From assembly GCF_900129795.1 (NCBI RefSeq), contig NZ_FQWW01000007.1:310001-374000 (forward strand): 64,000 nt of DNA, given 5' to 3'. This document shows, one piece after another, positions 33,683 through 42,706 of this stretch. Made by a program: the position numbers and the translations under genes. The number at the start of each line of letters is the position of its first letter. Position 1 is the first letter of the stretch. This DNA comes from Flavobacterium sp. CF108 (lineage in GTDB: Bacteria > Bacteroidota > Bacteroidia > Flavobacteriales > Flavobacteriaceae). The notes below the pieces were generated by a model. That model did no database searches. It was given only the letters and a program-made list of their open reading frames with translations, and had not been told where the DNA came from.

Positions 33683-34876
33683 ATGATGATTAGTATGTAT
33701 CCTTTAGAATGGTTAGACTCTCTGATATTGTATACTTTTAATCCAAAGAAGACAAATGTCAAAATGCTGTCAAAGAGTGAATTATTTCTAATATCTGAAA
33801 ATGTTTTAAAAGAATCACAAAAGGTTCAAATTCAACTTAAAAAAGAGGTTTTTTCTTTACATAAGAAGAGACATATTCGACTGCTGGTACGCAAATACCA
33901 CTCAACGTTAATATTTCTTCTCGACAATATAGTAGAGAATCAGCAGGATGAAATGCTAAAATCAAGCGCAGTTTTAAAAATTGTGGATTTAATAATAAAC
34001 AGTTTAGATGAACTTCTTTCGTTTGTTGAAAATAGATACTCCAATTATTTAAGTCTTGATGAAAGAGCGCCAGTGACTTATTTAATAGTTTCCAGAAAAG
34101 AATTGCTTTTAAGATTGGAGAGGCTCAAAAAAAGAAAAATAAGTGATAGTTCAGATCAGAAAGTGATGGAAATTATAATTGATGTTCTTTCCGAAACAAT
34201 CCAATCCGGTATGGGGCATAAAATTACCTATAGACAGATTTTTTATCAAAAAGAACTTTTGAAGAGCTTAGAAATATTTGCAGAGACAAATGAAAGATCA
34301 AATTTTTATTCCGGTCTGCATGAAGTATTAATAGCGCAAAATTTTAACTGTCATAAATACATAAATCATTTTATTGATCAAATTTCCATTGAACTTAATT
34401 CTCAGGATAATTTGAAAAGTAAGATGAGTGAACTTCTCTTTTATTATAAGGAGTTCAGTCAGTTGTTATCGAATGAAAAGGGAACGTTTGATCCGAGTCA
34501 GCAAAATATTAAATATGTATTAGAAAATTGGTTTAAACATGAGATCGCTTATTTAGAAAGAAAAATAGAGTTGTCTTTAGAAACTGATGACATGATAATC
34601 AGCAGTTTTCAAATGAATAAGCAGAATAAGATTGAATGTATTTTATCAACAGATCAAATGGCCCTGATATTAAGGGCTGGCGATGAGTCCAGAATTTTGA
34701 AGGCAAAATCAATGAGCCATGTTTTTAAAACGATTGTTCCACATCTTGCAACTTCACAAAAAAAAGATTTGTCATATAATGCTATGCGCAGCAAATCGTA
34801 TGTGGCAGAAGAAAGGGATAAGGAAATTGCGATTAAAACATTAGAACGTATAATAAAACATATAAAGGAGTATTAA
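33683..34876 (+). CDS. Conserved hypothetical protein, ICE-associated
   Basis: 397 residues, strongly helical and charged, starting MMISMYPLEWLDSLILYTFNP. No signal peptide or membrane helix is evident. Coiled-coil-like stretches occur (LKKEVFSLHKKRHIRLLVRKYHSTL). The C-terminal ~100 residues (MNKQNKIECILSTDQMALILRAGDE...MSHVFKTIVPHLA...LSYNAMRSKSY) look like a separate globular domain that could be HTH-like. I know no named family. It lies 36 bp after the AraC gene and 18 bp before a lipoprotein, so it belongs to that operon. Confidence 0.7.
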   Translation: MMISMYPLEWLDSLILYTFNPKKTNVKMLSKSELFLISENVLKESQKVQIQLKKEVFSLHKKRHIRLLVRKYHSTLIFLLDNIVENQQDEMLKSSAVLKIVDLIINSLDELLSFVENRYSNYLSLDERAPVTYLIVSRKELLLRLERLKKRKISDSSDQKVMEIIIDVLSETIQSGMGHKITYRQIFYQKELLKSLEIFAETNERSNFYSGLHEVLIAQNFNCHKYINHFIDQISIELNSQDNLKSKMSELLFYYKEFSQLLSNEKGTFDPSQQNIKYVLENWFKHEIAYLERKIELSLETDDMIISSFQMNKQNKIECILSTDQMALILRAGDESRILKAKSMSHVFKTIVPHLATSQKKDLSYNAMRSKSYVAEERDKEIAIKTLERIIKHIKEY

Positions 34877-34893
34877 TAACTAAATATTAAAAC

Positions 34894-35451
34894 ATGAAAA
34901 AAGCAGTAAAAATTTTATTAGGATTAAGTCTTATATTAGCAGGATGTAATAGTAAGAGCTTAGATAACAAGACAGCAGCAGATCTTATAATTCAAAAATA
35001 TAAGTATCCTAAAGTTGTGTATTATGATGTATTCTGCGGTGATCCCGTACATGCGCGCAGAGCAATTGATGCAGGATTGGAAGAAAAAGGACTAGTGACT
35101 GTGGATCGAACGCAAAAACTAAAGGATATTGGAAACCCTTTAATTCATTTTACCGATTCGGCTAAGCCTTATTTATTAGAAACTCCTAAAGAGGACAGAC
35201 AATACAATATTCAAAGAGTAAAGGTTGCTGATGAAAAATTTGGCAAAATTACCAGGATTCTATCCAATACCTCTAATAAAGAAATAACCATTGTAGAGTA
35301 TACCATAGTACGGGATAAAAATGACTTTGGGCCATTATGGCAAAATTTAGATAATAATAGCAAGCGTAAAGAATATTTTTATTTTACGGATAACGGCTGG
35401 CAGATTATCGACAAGTCAGATGTAGAGCTTATGAATTTCAAAGTATATTAA
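34894..35451 (+). CDS. Putative lipoprotein
   Basis: 185 residues with a clear lipoprotein signal (VKILLGLSLILAGCNSK, cysteine about residue 18). The mature part contains YKYPKVVYYDVFCGDPVHARRAIDAGLEEKGLV, then beta strands (NKEITIVEYTIVRD). No enzyme motif is seen. It is the third gene of the AraC-unknown-lipoprotein run and is followed by a terminator. Its function is unknown. Confidence 0.7.
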   Translation: MKKAVKILLGLSLILAGCNSKSLDNKTAADLIIQKYKYPKVVYYDVFCGDPVHARRAIDAGLEEKGLVTVDRTQKLKDIGNPLIHFTDSAKPYLLETPKEDRQYNIQRVKVADEKFGKITRILSNTSNKEITIVEYTIVRDKNDFGPLWQNLDNNSKRKEYFYFTDNGWQIIDKSDVELMNFKVY

Positions 35452-35512
35452 AATTAGTCACTTCAATGAAACGATAAAATTTTAAAATTTCAATTTTTAT
35501 ACATGTAACCAG

Positions 35513-35537
35513 CCTCTTTTTTTAGAGGTTTTTTTAT
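35513..35537 (+). terminator. Rho-independent terminator
   Basis: CCTCT (35513-35517) pairs with AGAGG (35524-35528), followed by a T-rich tract. It ends the AraC-lipoprotein transcript. Confidence 0.75.
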
Positions 35538-35556
35538 TGATTTTACTGAAAAAATT

Positions 35557-35589
35557 GAGGGTACAACTGGGGTACAACAAAAGTTGTAC
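35557..35589. promoter_or_regulatory. GGGTACAAC repeats, integrase-promoter-like site
   Basis: GGGTACAAC occurs at 35559-35567 and 35570-35578, an 11-bp period, followed by the inverted GTTGTAC at 35583-35589. The same two-repeat, 11-bp layout (TTGAGGTACAA, TTGAGATACAA) lies upstream of the integrase module at 49631-49652. Here no integrase gene follows, so it may be a regulatory or recombination relic. Confidence 0.5.
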
Positions 35590-35685
35590 TTGTAGAAAAT
35601 TTATTCAATTTGTTCCTTTGGTCTGTAGAATAAATCATATCAAAATTGGTAACGGTTTTTATGCATAGGATGAAAAGGATGTTGA

Positions 35686-36189
35686 ATGATTAATGGAAAG
35701 GCTATGTTTACGAATATTTCATGGAGCAATTATATAATTGCCGTTTGTGTGCTGGTATTTATCTGGTACCTGGTTGTTGGATTTAAGTTTTATTTTTTTG
35801 ATTTCAAACAGATTATTTCAGGTGAACAAAAAATTAAATTTCTAAACTTTAGAAATAAAAATGAAAGTCAATTTATCTCCAATTCTTCAGGAGAAAACAA
35901 TTTAAAAGGATCAATATTTTCATCCTATCCAGAATCATTTGACACTCTGGATGATACAGAGGAATTATCAGACAGGCTTACAAAAGCTATTGCTGAAAGT
36001 ATCGAGCGAAATTTATCTAAGGAAGAGTTTGAAAATTATCTTAGATTATTGCTTTCCGAATACCCGTTTGTAAAGATTTCAGCTTTACGGGAAAATATAA
36101 ATAAACTTATTGTTTCAGAATCTGAAAAATACCCAAACCTTCTTTTGACATATCCGCAGACCGATAGTTTGTGGGATGATGCTATTTAA
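35686..36189 (+). CDS. Hypothetical membrane protein upstream of traE
   Basis: 167 residues with one N-terminal membrane helix (WSNYIIAVCVLVFIWYLVVGFKFYFF, residues ~9-34) followed by a soluble, charged helical part (LSDRLTKAIAESIERNLSKEEFENYLRLLLSEYPF). Small one-TM proteins are common immediately upstream of traE in Bacteroidetes ICEs. I cannot assign a Tra letter. The stop overlaps a 46-aa ORF that leads to traE. Confidence 0.7.
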   Translation: MINGKAMFTNISWSNYIIAVCVLVFIWYLVVGFKFYFFDFKQIISGEQKIKFLNFRNKNESQFISNSSGENNLKGSIFSSYPESFDTLDDTEELSDRLTKAIAESIERNLSKEEFENYLRLLLSEYPFVKISALRENINKLIVSESEKYPNLLLTYPQTDSLWDDAI

Positions 36190-36319
36190 ACATAAAGAAT
36201 ATAGTGGAGGAATAATCCCTGTTCTCTCTGGTGCGGTATGGCTTAATGTGACAGGAAATAGAGCTGTAACGGTGAGTATTCCTCCGCTTATTATTGAAAA
36301 TAATCGAAACTTTAAATGA
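36179..36319 (+). CDS. Possible 46-aa ORF between the TM protein and traE
   Basis: ATG at 36179 overlaps the end of the preceding gene, and TGA at 36317-36319 lies 3 bp before the traE start at 36323. The peptide (MLFKHKEYSGGIIPVLSGAV...) has a short hydrophobic middle. Tight packing on both sides favours a real coupled gene, but its length gives little support. Confidence 0.35.
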   Translation: MLFKHKEYSGGIIPVLSGAVWLNVTGNRAVTVSIPPLIIENNRNFK

Positions 36320-36322
36320 TGT

Positions 36323-36664
36323 GTGATGAGAAAATGTAAAAAGGATCTAAAGTGTTTTTCGAAAGTGAAATTAATATCAGTTCTAGCAGTAATGCTGTTG
36401 CTATTTATAAACTTCAAAGGATATGGTCAGGATGGTGTTGCCGGAATAAATGAAGCCAATCAAAAGGTCAGGAGTTACTTTGATGCCGGTACGGAACTTA
36501 TGTATGCCGTTGGAGCATTACTTGGACTAATTGGTGCAGTGAAAGTGTACCAGAAATGGAATGCTGGCGATCCGGATACTGGTAAAGTTGCTGCTGCCTG
36601 GTTTGGGAGCTGTGTTTTTTTAGTTGTGGTGGCTACAGTTATCAAATCCTTTTTTGGAGTTTAA
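36323..36664 (+). CDS. traE: Conjugative transposon protein TraE (DUF4134)
   Basis: 113 residues. An N-terminal hydrophobic signal (SVLAVMLLLFINFKGYGQ) is followed by GVAGINEANQKVRSYFDAGTELMYAVGALLGLIGAVKVYQKW and a second TM (AAAWFGSCVFLVVVATVIKSFFGV). This is the VirB2-like small pilin/channel-type protein of Bacteroidetes conjugation systems. The GxxGxxxAxxxVRxYF core and order before TraF support the call. Confidence 0.88.
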   Translation: MMRKCKKDLKCFSKVKLISVLAVMLLLFINFKGYGQDGVAGINEANQKVRSYFDAGTELMYAVGALLGLIGAVKVYQKWNAGDPDTGKVAAAWFGSCVFLVVVATVIKSFFGV

Positions 36665-36683
36665 AAATATGAAACTTTGAAAA

Positions 36684-36998
36684 ATGAGCAACAGCGTATA
36701 CCAAATCAATAAAGGAATTAACCAATCAATTGAGTTTAAAGGGCTAAAAGCTCAGTACATATGGTACTTGGGTGGAGGTATGGTTGGGCTTATGATTCTT
36801 TTTGCAATTCTTTTTTTTATTGGAATTCCTTCTCTAATCTGTGTTGCATTTATTGGTGTCGCAGGAACTGTAATGGTTGTCAAAATTTACAAAATGAGCC
36901 ATCAGTATGGAGAATACGGCATGATGAAAGCCATAGCCAAAAAGCAGATTCCAAAGAATGTAAAAGTCTATAGCAGGAGAATTTTCACTAATGGATAG
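36684..36998 (+). CDS. traF: Conjugative transposon protein TraF (DUF4133)
   Basis: 104 residues, a VirB3-like inner-membrane protein. It starts MSNSVYQINKGINQSIEFKGLKAQYIWYLGGGMVGL, typical of TraF, and has two adjacent membrane helices (residues ~27-75) and a basic C-terminal tail. It lies 20 bp after traE and just before the TraG ATPase, the standard order. Confidence 0.9.
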   Translation: MSNSVYQINKGINQSIEFKGLKAQYIWYLGGGMVGLMILFAILFFIGIPSLICVAFIGVAGTVMVVKIYKMSHQYGEYGMMKAIAKKQIPKNVKVYSRRIFTNG

Positions 36999-37030
36999 TT
37001 ATGGGATCTTAATGGTAAAATTAAGTAGTG

Positions 37031-39499
37031 ATGGAGAAAGTGATAGATGATGTTTTACCAATTATGGACGTTCAGCATGACTGTATCTTGTCCAAGCAGG
37101 GAGATGTAACGGTAGTTTTTAAAGCAGAACTTCCTGAGATTTTTACTTTATCGGACCAGGAATATGAGGTGTTTCATCAGAGCTGGATTAAAGCGATTAA
37201 AATACTTCCAAAGTTTTGTGTATTCCATAAGCAGGACTGGTTTTTGGAGAGTCAATATAAGGCAGATTTTAGAAATGATGACAGCAGTTTTTTAACCAGA
37301 AGCAGTGAGCGGTTTTTTAATGAAAGACCGTTTTTGGATCATTCCTGCTATATTATAATAACTAAAAAACCGATAGGAAGAAAAAACTCAAGTTCGTTAT
37401 TTTCTAATCTAATCCGAAGTTCCATTGCACCGGAGGAAACACTAAAAACCCAATTGCTTCAAGATTTTATTGACAGCACAGGCCAGTTTAAGAGAATTAT
37501 GGAAGACAGCGGTTTTGTAAAGCTAACCCGCTTAAGAAACGACAAGCTTAAGAGCCAGAACCGTAATATTGGTCTTGTAGAGAAATATTGTTTTTTATCT
37601 GACAATGAAAACTCATTTGTGTATCAGGATATTAAATTTAGTGAAGGATTACAGGTAGGAGATAAGAACTGTCAATTATTTACATTAGGAGACGCTGCTG
37701 ACTTGCCCGCCCTTTGCGGATCAAGAATCAATTATGACCGGTATTCCACAGATAAAACAAAGTTCAGCGTAGGATTTGCCTCGACTCTTGGACAATTATT
37801 ATCATGTAATCATATCTATAATCAGTACATCTTCATTGAAGATGCTCAGAAAACCATTCAAAAACTGGAAAGTAAAAGACTGCGATTGCAGTCGTTATCT
37901 GCCTATAGCAGGGAGAATCTAATAGCCAGAGATGCTACAAACGATTTTTTAAATGAAGCTATTTCTCAGCAGAGACTTCCAGTTAAAGCGCATTTTAATG
38001 TACTGGCCTGGACGTCAGATCTGGAGGAATTAAAGGATATCAAGAACAAAGTATCATCGGCTCTGGCACAGATGGATTCTGCAGCTAAGCAGGAAACAGT
38101 AGGAGCACCACAAATTTATTGGGCAGGAATACCCGGCAACGCAGCTGATTTTCCAATGAATGACACCTTTGATACTTTCACCGAGCAGGCTGTCTGTTTT
38201 TTAAATATGGAAACAGGTTACAGATCTTCTTTGAGTCCTATGGGAATCCGACTGGGAGATCGGTTAACTGGCAAACCTGTTCATGTCGATATTAGTGATG
38301 AACCTGTAAAAATGGGTATATGTACGAATCGCAATAAGTTTATATTGGGGCCATCAGGAAGCGGTAAATCATTTTTTACCAATCATATGGTAAGAAGCTA
38401 TTATGAGCAGGGAACACATATTGTGCTGGTGGATGTCGGGCACAGTTACAAGGGATTATGTGATATGGTTGGCGGCTATTATTTTACTTATGATGAAAAG
38501 AATCCCATCAGGTTCAATCCTTTTTACATCAGCGAAGGGGACAGCCTGGATACAGAGAAAAAAGAAAGCATTAAGACGCTTTTATTGGCTCTTTGGAAAA
38601 AAGACGATGAAACTTTCAACAGGAGTGAATATGTTGCTCTGTCAAATTCACTACAATTATACTATGAGAAATTGGAAGCTGATTCTTCAATTTTTCCCTG
38701 TTTCAACACCTTTTATGAATTTTTGAAAGATGACTTTGTTCCCATATTGGAAAGTGATAAGGTAAAAGAAAAAGATTTTGATGTCAATAATTTTCTTTAC
38801 GTGCTCCGTCCGTATTATAAGAACGGTGAGTTTGATTACCTGCTGAATGCGACCGAAAATCTGGAGCTTTTGAAAGAGCGGTTTATAGTTTTTGAACTTG
38901 ATAATATCAAAGATCACCCTATACTTTTTCCGGTGGTGACGATCATTATTATGGAAGTATTTATCAGTAAAATGCGAAAGCTTAAAGGGATTCGTAAAAT
39001 GATATTGATCGAAGAGGCGTGGAAAGCAATAGCGAGGGAAGGGATGGCTGAATATATTAAGTATTTGTTCAAGACTGTGCGGAAGTTCTTTGGAGAGGCT
39101 ATTGTAGTGACTCAGGAGGTTGAAGATATTATTTCTTCGCCTGTAGTCAAACAGGCGATTATCAATAACAGTGACTGCAAGATCCTTTTGGATCAAAGCA
39201 AGTATCAAAATAAATTTGATCAGATTCAGGAACTTCTGGGACTCACCGAAAAGGAAAAGGCTTTGGTGCTGTCGGTAAATAAATCCAATGACCCTGATAA
39301 AAAATATAAGGAAGTATTTATATCACTGGGAGGAATGCTTTCCAAAGTGTATCGAACGGAAGTTTCGCTTGAAGAGTATCTGGCGTATACAACTGAAGAA
39401 AGTGAGAAGGTAAAAGTGAATGCTTATGCTAAAAAGTATGATGGAGACATTAAGAAAGGAATCGCCGCTCTGGCATTTGATATGAGAAATGCAACTTAA
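37031..39499 (+). CDS. traG: TraG-family conjugation ATPase (VirB4-like)
   Basis: 822 residues from ATG 37031 (a GTG one codon upstream also fits). The Walker A motif LGPSGSGKSFFTNH is at about residue 440 and the Walker B-like KMILIEEAWKAIA at about 655-668. C-terminal conserved blocks follow (TVRKFFGEAIVVTQEVEDI, NNSDCKILLDQSKY). This is the VirB4-type ATPase that powers assembly of the mating channel. It is full length, 30 bp after traF, and 12 bp before the TraI-like gene. Confidence 0.93.
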   Translation: MEKVIDDVLPIMDVQHDCILSKQGDVTVVFKAELPEIFTLSDQEYEVFHQSWIKAIKILPKFCVFHKQDWFLESQYKADFRNDDSSFLTRSSERFFNERPFLDHSCYIIITKKPIGRKNSSSLFSNLIRSSIAPEETLKTQLLQDFIDSTGQFKRIMEDSGFVKLTRLRNDKLKSQNRNIGLVEKYCFLSDNENSFVYQDIKFSEGLQVGDKNCQLFTLGDAADLPALCGSRINYDRYSTDKTKFSVGFASTLGQLLSCNHIYNQYIFIEDAQKTIQKLESKRLRLQSLSAYSRENLIARDATNDFLNEAISQQRLPVKAHFNVLAWTSDLEELKDIKNKVSSALAQMDSAAKQETVGAPQIYWAGIPGNAADFPMNDTFDTFTEQAVCFLNMETGYRSSLSPMGIRLGDRLTGKPVHVDISDEPVKMGICTNRNKFILGPSGSGKSFFTNHMVRSYYEQGTHIVLVDVGHSYKGLCDMVGGYYFTYDEKNPIRFNPFYISEGDSLDTEKKESIKTLLLALWKKDDETFNRSEYVALSNSLQLYYEKLEADSSIFPCFNTFYEFLKDDFVPILESDKVKEKDFDVNNFLYVLRPYYKNGEFDYLLNATENLELLKERFIVFELDNIKDHPILFPVVTIIIMEVFISKMRKLKGIRKMILIEEAWKAIAREGMAEYIKYLFKTVRKFFGEAIVVTQEVEDIISSPVVKQAIINNSDCKILLDQSKYQNKFDQIQELLGLTEKEKALVLSVNKSNDPDKKYKEVFISLGGMLSKVYRTEVSLEEYLAYTTEESEKVKVNAYAKKYDGDIKKGIAALAFDMRNAT

Positions 39500-39510
39500 A
39501 TGAAGGAAAA

Positions 39511-40200
39511 ATGAAAACGAAAATGAAATTGATGATTTACGCGCTTTGCTTTTTACTGGTAAGTGCACCTGTCAGACCAGCCGAAACCAATGCTGCAATT
39601 CCAATACTCGAGATAGTAAAAGCGGTTACAAAAAAGGTAATAAAAGCTATTGACCTCGGAATCCAACGATTGCAGAATAAAACCATCTGGTTGCAGAATG
39701 CACAAAAGCAGGTTGAAAATACACTCTCAAAACTAAAGCTTGATGAGATCTCAAATTGGACAAAAAAACAGCGAGACCTCTATAAAGGCTACTATGAGGA
39801 ACTTCAGAAAGTAAAATCTATAATTACCTATTATCAGCGAATAAAAGAAATTACAGCTAAGCAGACAAAATTAATTGAAGAATATGAAAGAGCCTGGAAC
39901 TTGTTTAAACAGGACCGTCATTTTAATGCTTCTGAACTGGAATATATGGAAAAGGTTTATGCTGGAATTCTGGAGGAGAGCATGAAAAATATTGATCAGA
40001 TATTCTCCATCCTTGAATCTTTTACAACCCAGATGAGTGATCTAAAGAGACTGGAGATTATTAATGATGCAGCTGATCAGATAGATGCCAATTACGATGA
40101 TCTGACGCTTTTTAATAAACAGAATGTTCTTCTGAGTCTGCAGAGAGCCAAAATCGCCAATGATGTAAATAAAGTCAAACAATTTTACGGAATTCCGTAA
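39511..40200 (+). CDS. traI: Conjugative transposon protein TraI
   Basis: 229 residues with a signal peptide (LMIYALCFLLVSAPVRPAETNA). The family core is AAIPILEIVKAVTKKVIKAIDLGIQRLQNKTIWLQNAQKQVEN, then KLDEISNWTKKQRDLYKGYYEELQKVK. The rest is a long periplasmic helical coiled-coil domain. This is the VirB5-like TraI of Bacteroidetes elements. The IQRLQNKTIWLQNAQK motif makes the assignment firm. Confidence 0.88.
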   Translation: MKTKMKLMIYALCFLLVSAPVRPAETNAAIPILEIVKAVTKKVIKAIDLGIQRLQNKTIWLQNAQKQVENTLSKLKLDEISNWTKKQRDLYKGYYEELQKVKSIITYYQRIKEITAKQTKLIEEYERAWNLFKQDRHFNASELEYMEKVYAGILEESMKNIDQIFSILESFTTQMSDLKRLEIINDAADQIDANYDDLTLFNKQNVLLSLQRAKIANDVNKVKQFYGIP

Positions 40201-40215
40201 ACAAACATAAAAAAC

Positions 40216-40830
40216 ATGAAAAAGATACTATTAGTACTCTGCATTATGGGGTTATGTTCTGGGGAAATTCAGGCTCAGGCCAAGCAGAGAAAGATGCTGC
40301 TGCTGCAGATAGCAGCACTGCAGACTTATATTGGTTATGCTAAAAAAGGATATACAGTTGTCAAAAACGGACTGAATTTTATAGGAGATGTAAAAAATGG
40401 AGAGGTCAGTCTTCATGGAGATTATTTTAGTTCACTTAAAAAAGTGAATCCAAAGGTGAGAAATTATCTTAAATCTGCGGAGATTATTTCTTTACAGATT
40501 AAAATCTTAAAAGTTCATAAAAAGACTTTAGAACATCTAAGTCATGATGACTTATTCCATGGGGATGAGCTGGATTATATAGAGAAAACTTTTAGGCATT
40601 TAATTGATAACTGTAATGAAACGCTTGACCAGCTGTTAATAATTTCAACCGATACCAAACTTGAAATGAAAGATGATGAGAGGATAGAACGTATTGACGA
40701 CTTGCATAAAACAATGATGGAAGATTATTCTTTCTGCGAAAATTTTAGCCGGGAGATAAAAATATTGTCATTGTCAAAAGCTAAAGATAAAAATGATGTC
40801 AAACAAAGCCAGCTTTTACTGGGATTATAA
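40216..40830 (+). CDS. TerB-like periplasmic protein of the tra operon (paralogue 1)
   Basis: 204 residues with a signal peptide (ILLVLCIMGLCSGEIQAQA) and a helical body: LQIAALQTYIGYAKKGYTVVKNGLNFIGDVKNGEVSLHGDYF, the pattern of proteins annotated as TerB-family in Bacteroidetes ICEs. The next gene encodes a clear paralogue. Role in transfer is unknown; its fixed place after TraI suggests a channel accessory protein. Confidence 0.82.
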   Translation: MKKILLVLCIMGLCSGEIQAQAKQRKMLLLQIAALQTYIGYAKKGYTVVKNGLNFIGDVKNGEVSLHGDYFSSLKKVNPKVRNYLKSAEIISLQIKILKVHKKTLEHLSHDDLFHGDELDYIEKTFRHLIDNCNETLDQLLIISTDTKLEMKDDERIERIDDLHKTMMEDYSFCENFSREIKILSLSKAKDKNDVKQSQLLLGL

Positions 40831-40841
40831 AGTAATTAATC

Positions 40842-41477
40842 ATGAAAAAGTTAGTATTAATTTTTGTATTGTCTTTGCTGTTATGCTTCCCGTTTAAAAC
40901 GCGGGCGCAGTCTCAGGAAATCCAGCAGCTGATTTTGAATATCGAAAAGCTCTCTCAGTTTAAGAAGATCCTGAGTGATATGAAAAAAGGCTATGATATT
41001 TTAAATGGCGGATACAAAGTAGTAAAAGACCTGTCCGAGGGAAATTTTTCTCTTCATAAAACTTTTCTCGATGCCTTGATGCAGGTAAGTCCAGTGGTTA
41101 AAAATTATAAAAGGGTTGGAGATATCGTTAAATATCAACTACTTCTTATGAAGGAAAGTAAAATTGCTTTGAATCGCTTTAATAAAAGCGAGAGTTTTAC
41201 AGTCCAGGAAATTAACTACTTTGAAAAGATATATTCCAACTTGTCAAGGCAAAGCCTTAGAAATCTTGACGAGCTCATTACAATAGTTACGGCCGACAAA
41301 CTAAGAATGTCGGACGATGAAAGATTGGAGGCCATTGACAAAATATATCTTGATATGCAGGAGAAAGTATTGTTTCTTAAAGCTTTTAATTCTTCATCCA
41401 ATGTTCTGGCGCTACAGCGTGCTAAGGAGAAAAGTGATGTAACTGCACTACGTCATACTTACGAGATAAAAAACTAA
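40842..41477 (+). CDS. TerB-like periplasmic protein of the tra operon (paralogue 2)
   Basis: 211 residues with a signal peptide (LVLIFVLSLLLCFPFKTRAQ). The body shares the blocks MKKGYDILNGGYKVVKDLSEGNFSLHKTFLDAL and LDELITIVTADKLRMSDDERLEAIDKIY with paralogue 1, which has LDQLLIISTDTKLEMKDDERIERIDDLH. The two lie 11 bp apart, so a tandem duplication with divergence is likely. Confidence 0.82.
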   Translation: MKKLVLIFVLSLLLCFPFKTRAQSQEIQQLILNIEKLSQFKKILSDMKKGYDILNGGYKVVKDLSEGNFSLHKTFLDALMQVSPVVKNYKRVGDIVKYQLLLMKESKIALNRFNKSESFTVQEINYFEKIYSNLSRQSLRNLDELITIVTADKLRMSDDERLEAIDKIYLDMQEKVLFLKAFNSSSNVLALQRAKEKSDVTALRHTYEIKN

Positions 41478-41488
41478 TTCTTGTCAAT

Positions 41489-42688
41489 ATGGTAAATCTA
41501 AATAAGAGGACTGCTTTTGCAGTCCTGGCATCACTTATACCTTTTTTAAGCCATGCGCAGGGAATCGGAGGCGAGATCGGAAGTCTGCATAGTGTGCTGG
41601 AACAGCTTTATGATGAGATGATGCCTTTGTGCAGTAACCTGATTGGAGTAGGGCAGGGTATAGCCGGATTTGCAACGATTTGGTATATAGCCTCACGAGT
41701 CTGGCGACATATTGCTAATGCGGAGCCGATTGATTTTTACCCGCTTTTCAGACCCTTTGTGATTGGCTTCTGCATCATGATTTTTCCATCAGTTCTTTAT
41801 TTGATCAATGGGGTTATGAAACCGACAGTTACGGCTACAGGGGCTATGGTAGAAGGATCCAATAAGGCAATTGAAGTTCTTTTAAAGGAGAAAGAAAAAG
41901 CAGTAAAAGAAAGCGATCCATGGAAGATGTATGTCGGTGTTTTAGGAACAGGTGACAGGGACAGATGGTACAAGTATACACATAATGATTCCGATCCCGC
42001 CGATGAAGGTATGCTGGAAGGAATAGGGAATGATGTCAAATTTGCAATGGAGAAGGCTTCGTATAGTTTTAGAAATTCTGTCAAGGAATGGGTGAGCGAA
42101 GTTCTGAGAATTCTCTTCGAGGCCTCTTCATTGTGTATTGATACGCTTAGGACTTTTCAATTGGTAGTGCTCTCAATATTGGGACCTTTGGTTTTTGGAA
42201 TTGCAGTTTTTGACGGTTTTCAACATACCCTTACTGTTTGGCTGGCCAGGTACATCAATATTTATTTGTGGCTTCCCGTTGCCAACATTTTTGGAAGTAT
42301 TATAGGTAAAATCCAAGAGCAGATGCTCAAATTGGATATCACGCAGATCAATACTTCGGGAGATACATTTTTCAGCAGGACTGACATGGGATATCTCATT
42401 TTTATGATCATTGGAATTGTAGGCTATTTTACAGTACCGTCTGTTGCTAACTATATTGTGCATGCCGGCGGAGGTGGAGCGCTTGGGCAGAAAGTGACCA
42501 GCATTTTTGGAAACTCAGCTACTTCTATAATTACAAGAACATCGGGTGGGGCGGGGATGGTAATGGATGTAATGGGTGATGCTGACAGCAGAATGACAAA
42601 GAGTATGGCTGCAACGGCAGGTAGCAATCCATATTTTGTAGAAAAGGGAAACTACATGAGTGACAAGCTCAAGGGAAATTCTAAATAA
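41489..42688 (+). CDS. traJ: Conjugative transposon protein TraJ
   Basis: 399 residues, polytopic inner-membrane VirB6-like protein. An N-terminal signal (AVLASLIPFLSHAQ) precedes YDEMMPLCSNLIGVGQGIAGFATIWYIASRVW and repeated membrane segments (FVIGFCIMIFPSVLYLI, FQLVVLSILGPLVFGIAVF, MGYLIFMIIGIVGYFTVPSVANYIVHAGG). The C-terminal GGGGALGQKVT motif is typical of TraJ. Position after TraI and the TerB-like genes and before TraK fits the standard order. Confidence 0.92.
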   Translation: MVNLNKRTAFAVLASLIPFLSHAQGIGGEIGSLHSVLEQLYDEMMPLCSNLIGVGQGIAGFATIWYIASRVWRHIANAEPIDFYPLFRPFVIGFCIMIFPSVLYLINGVMKPTVTATGAMVEGSNKAIEVLLKEKEKAVKESDPWKMYVGVLGTGDRDRWYKYTHNDSDPADEGMLEGIGNDVKFAMEKASYSFRNSVKEWVSEVLRILFEASSLCIDTLRTFQLVVLSILGPLVFGIAVFDGFQHTLTVWLARYINIYLWLPVANIFGSIIGKIQEQMLKLDITQINTSGDTFFSRTDMGYLIFMIIGIVGYFTVPSVANYIVHAGGGGALGQKVTSIFGNSATSIITRTSGGAGMVMDVMGDADSRMTKSMAATAGSNPYFVEKGNYMSDKLKGNSK

Positions 42689-42706
42689 TTTAAATCAGAA
42701 ATAATC

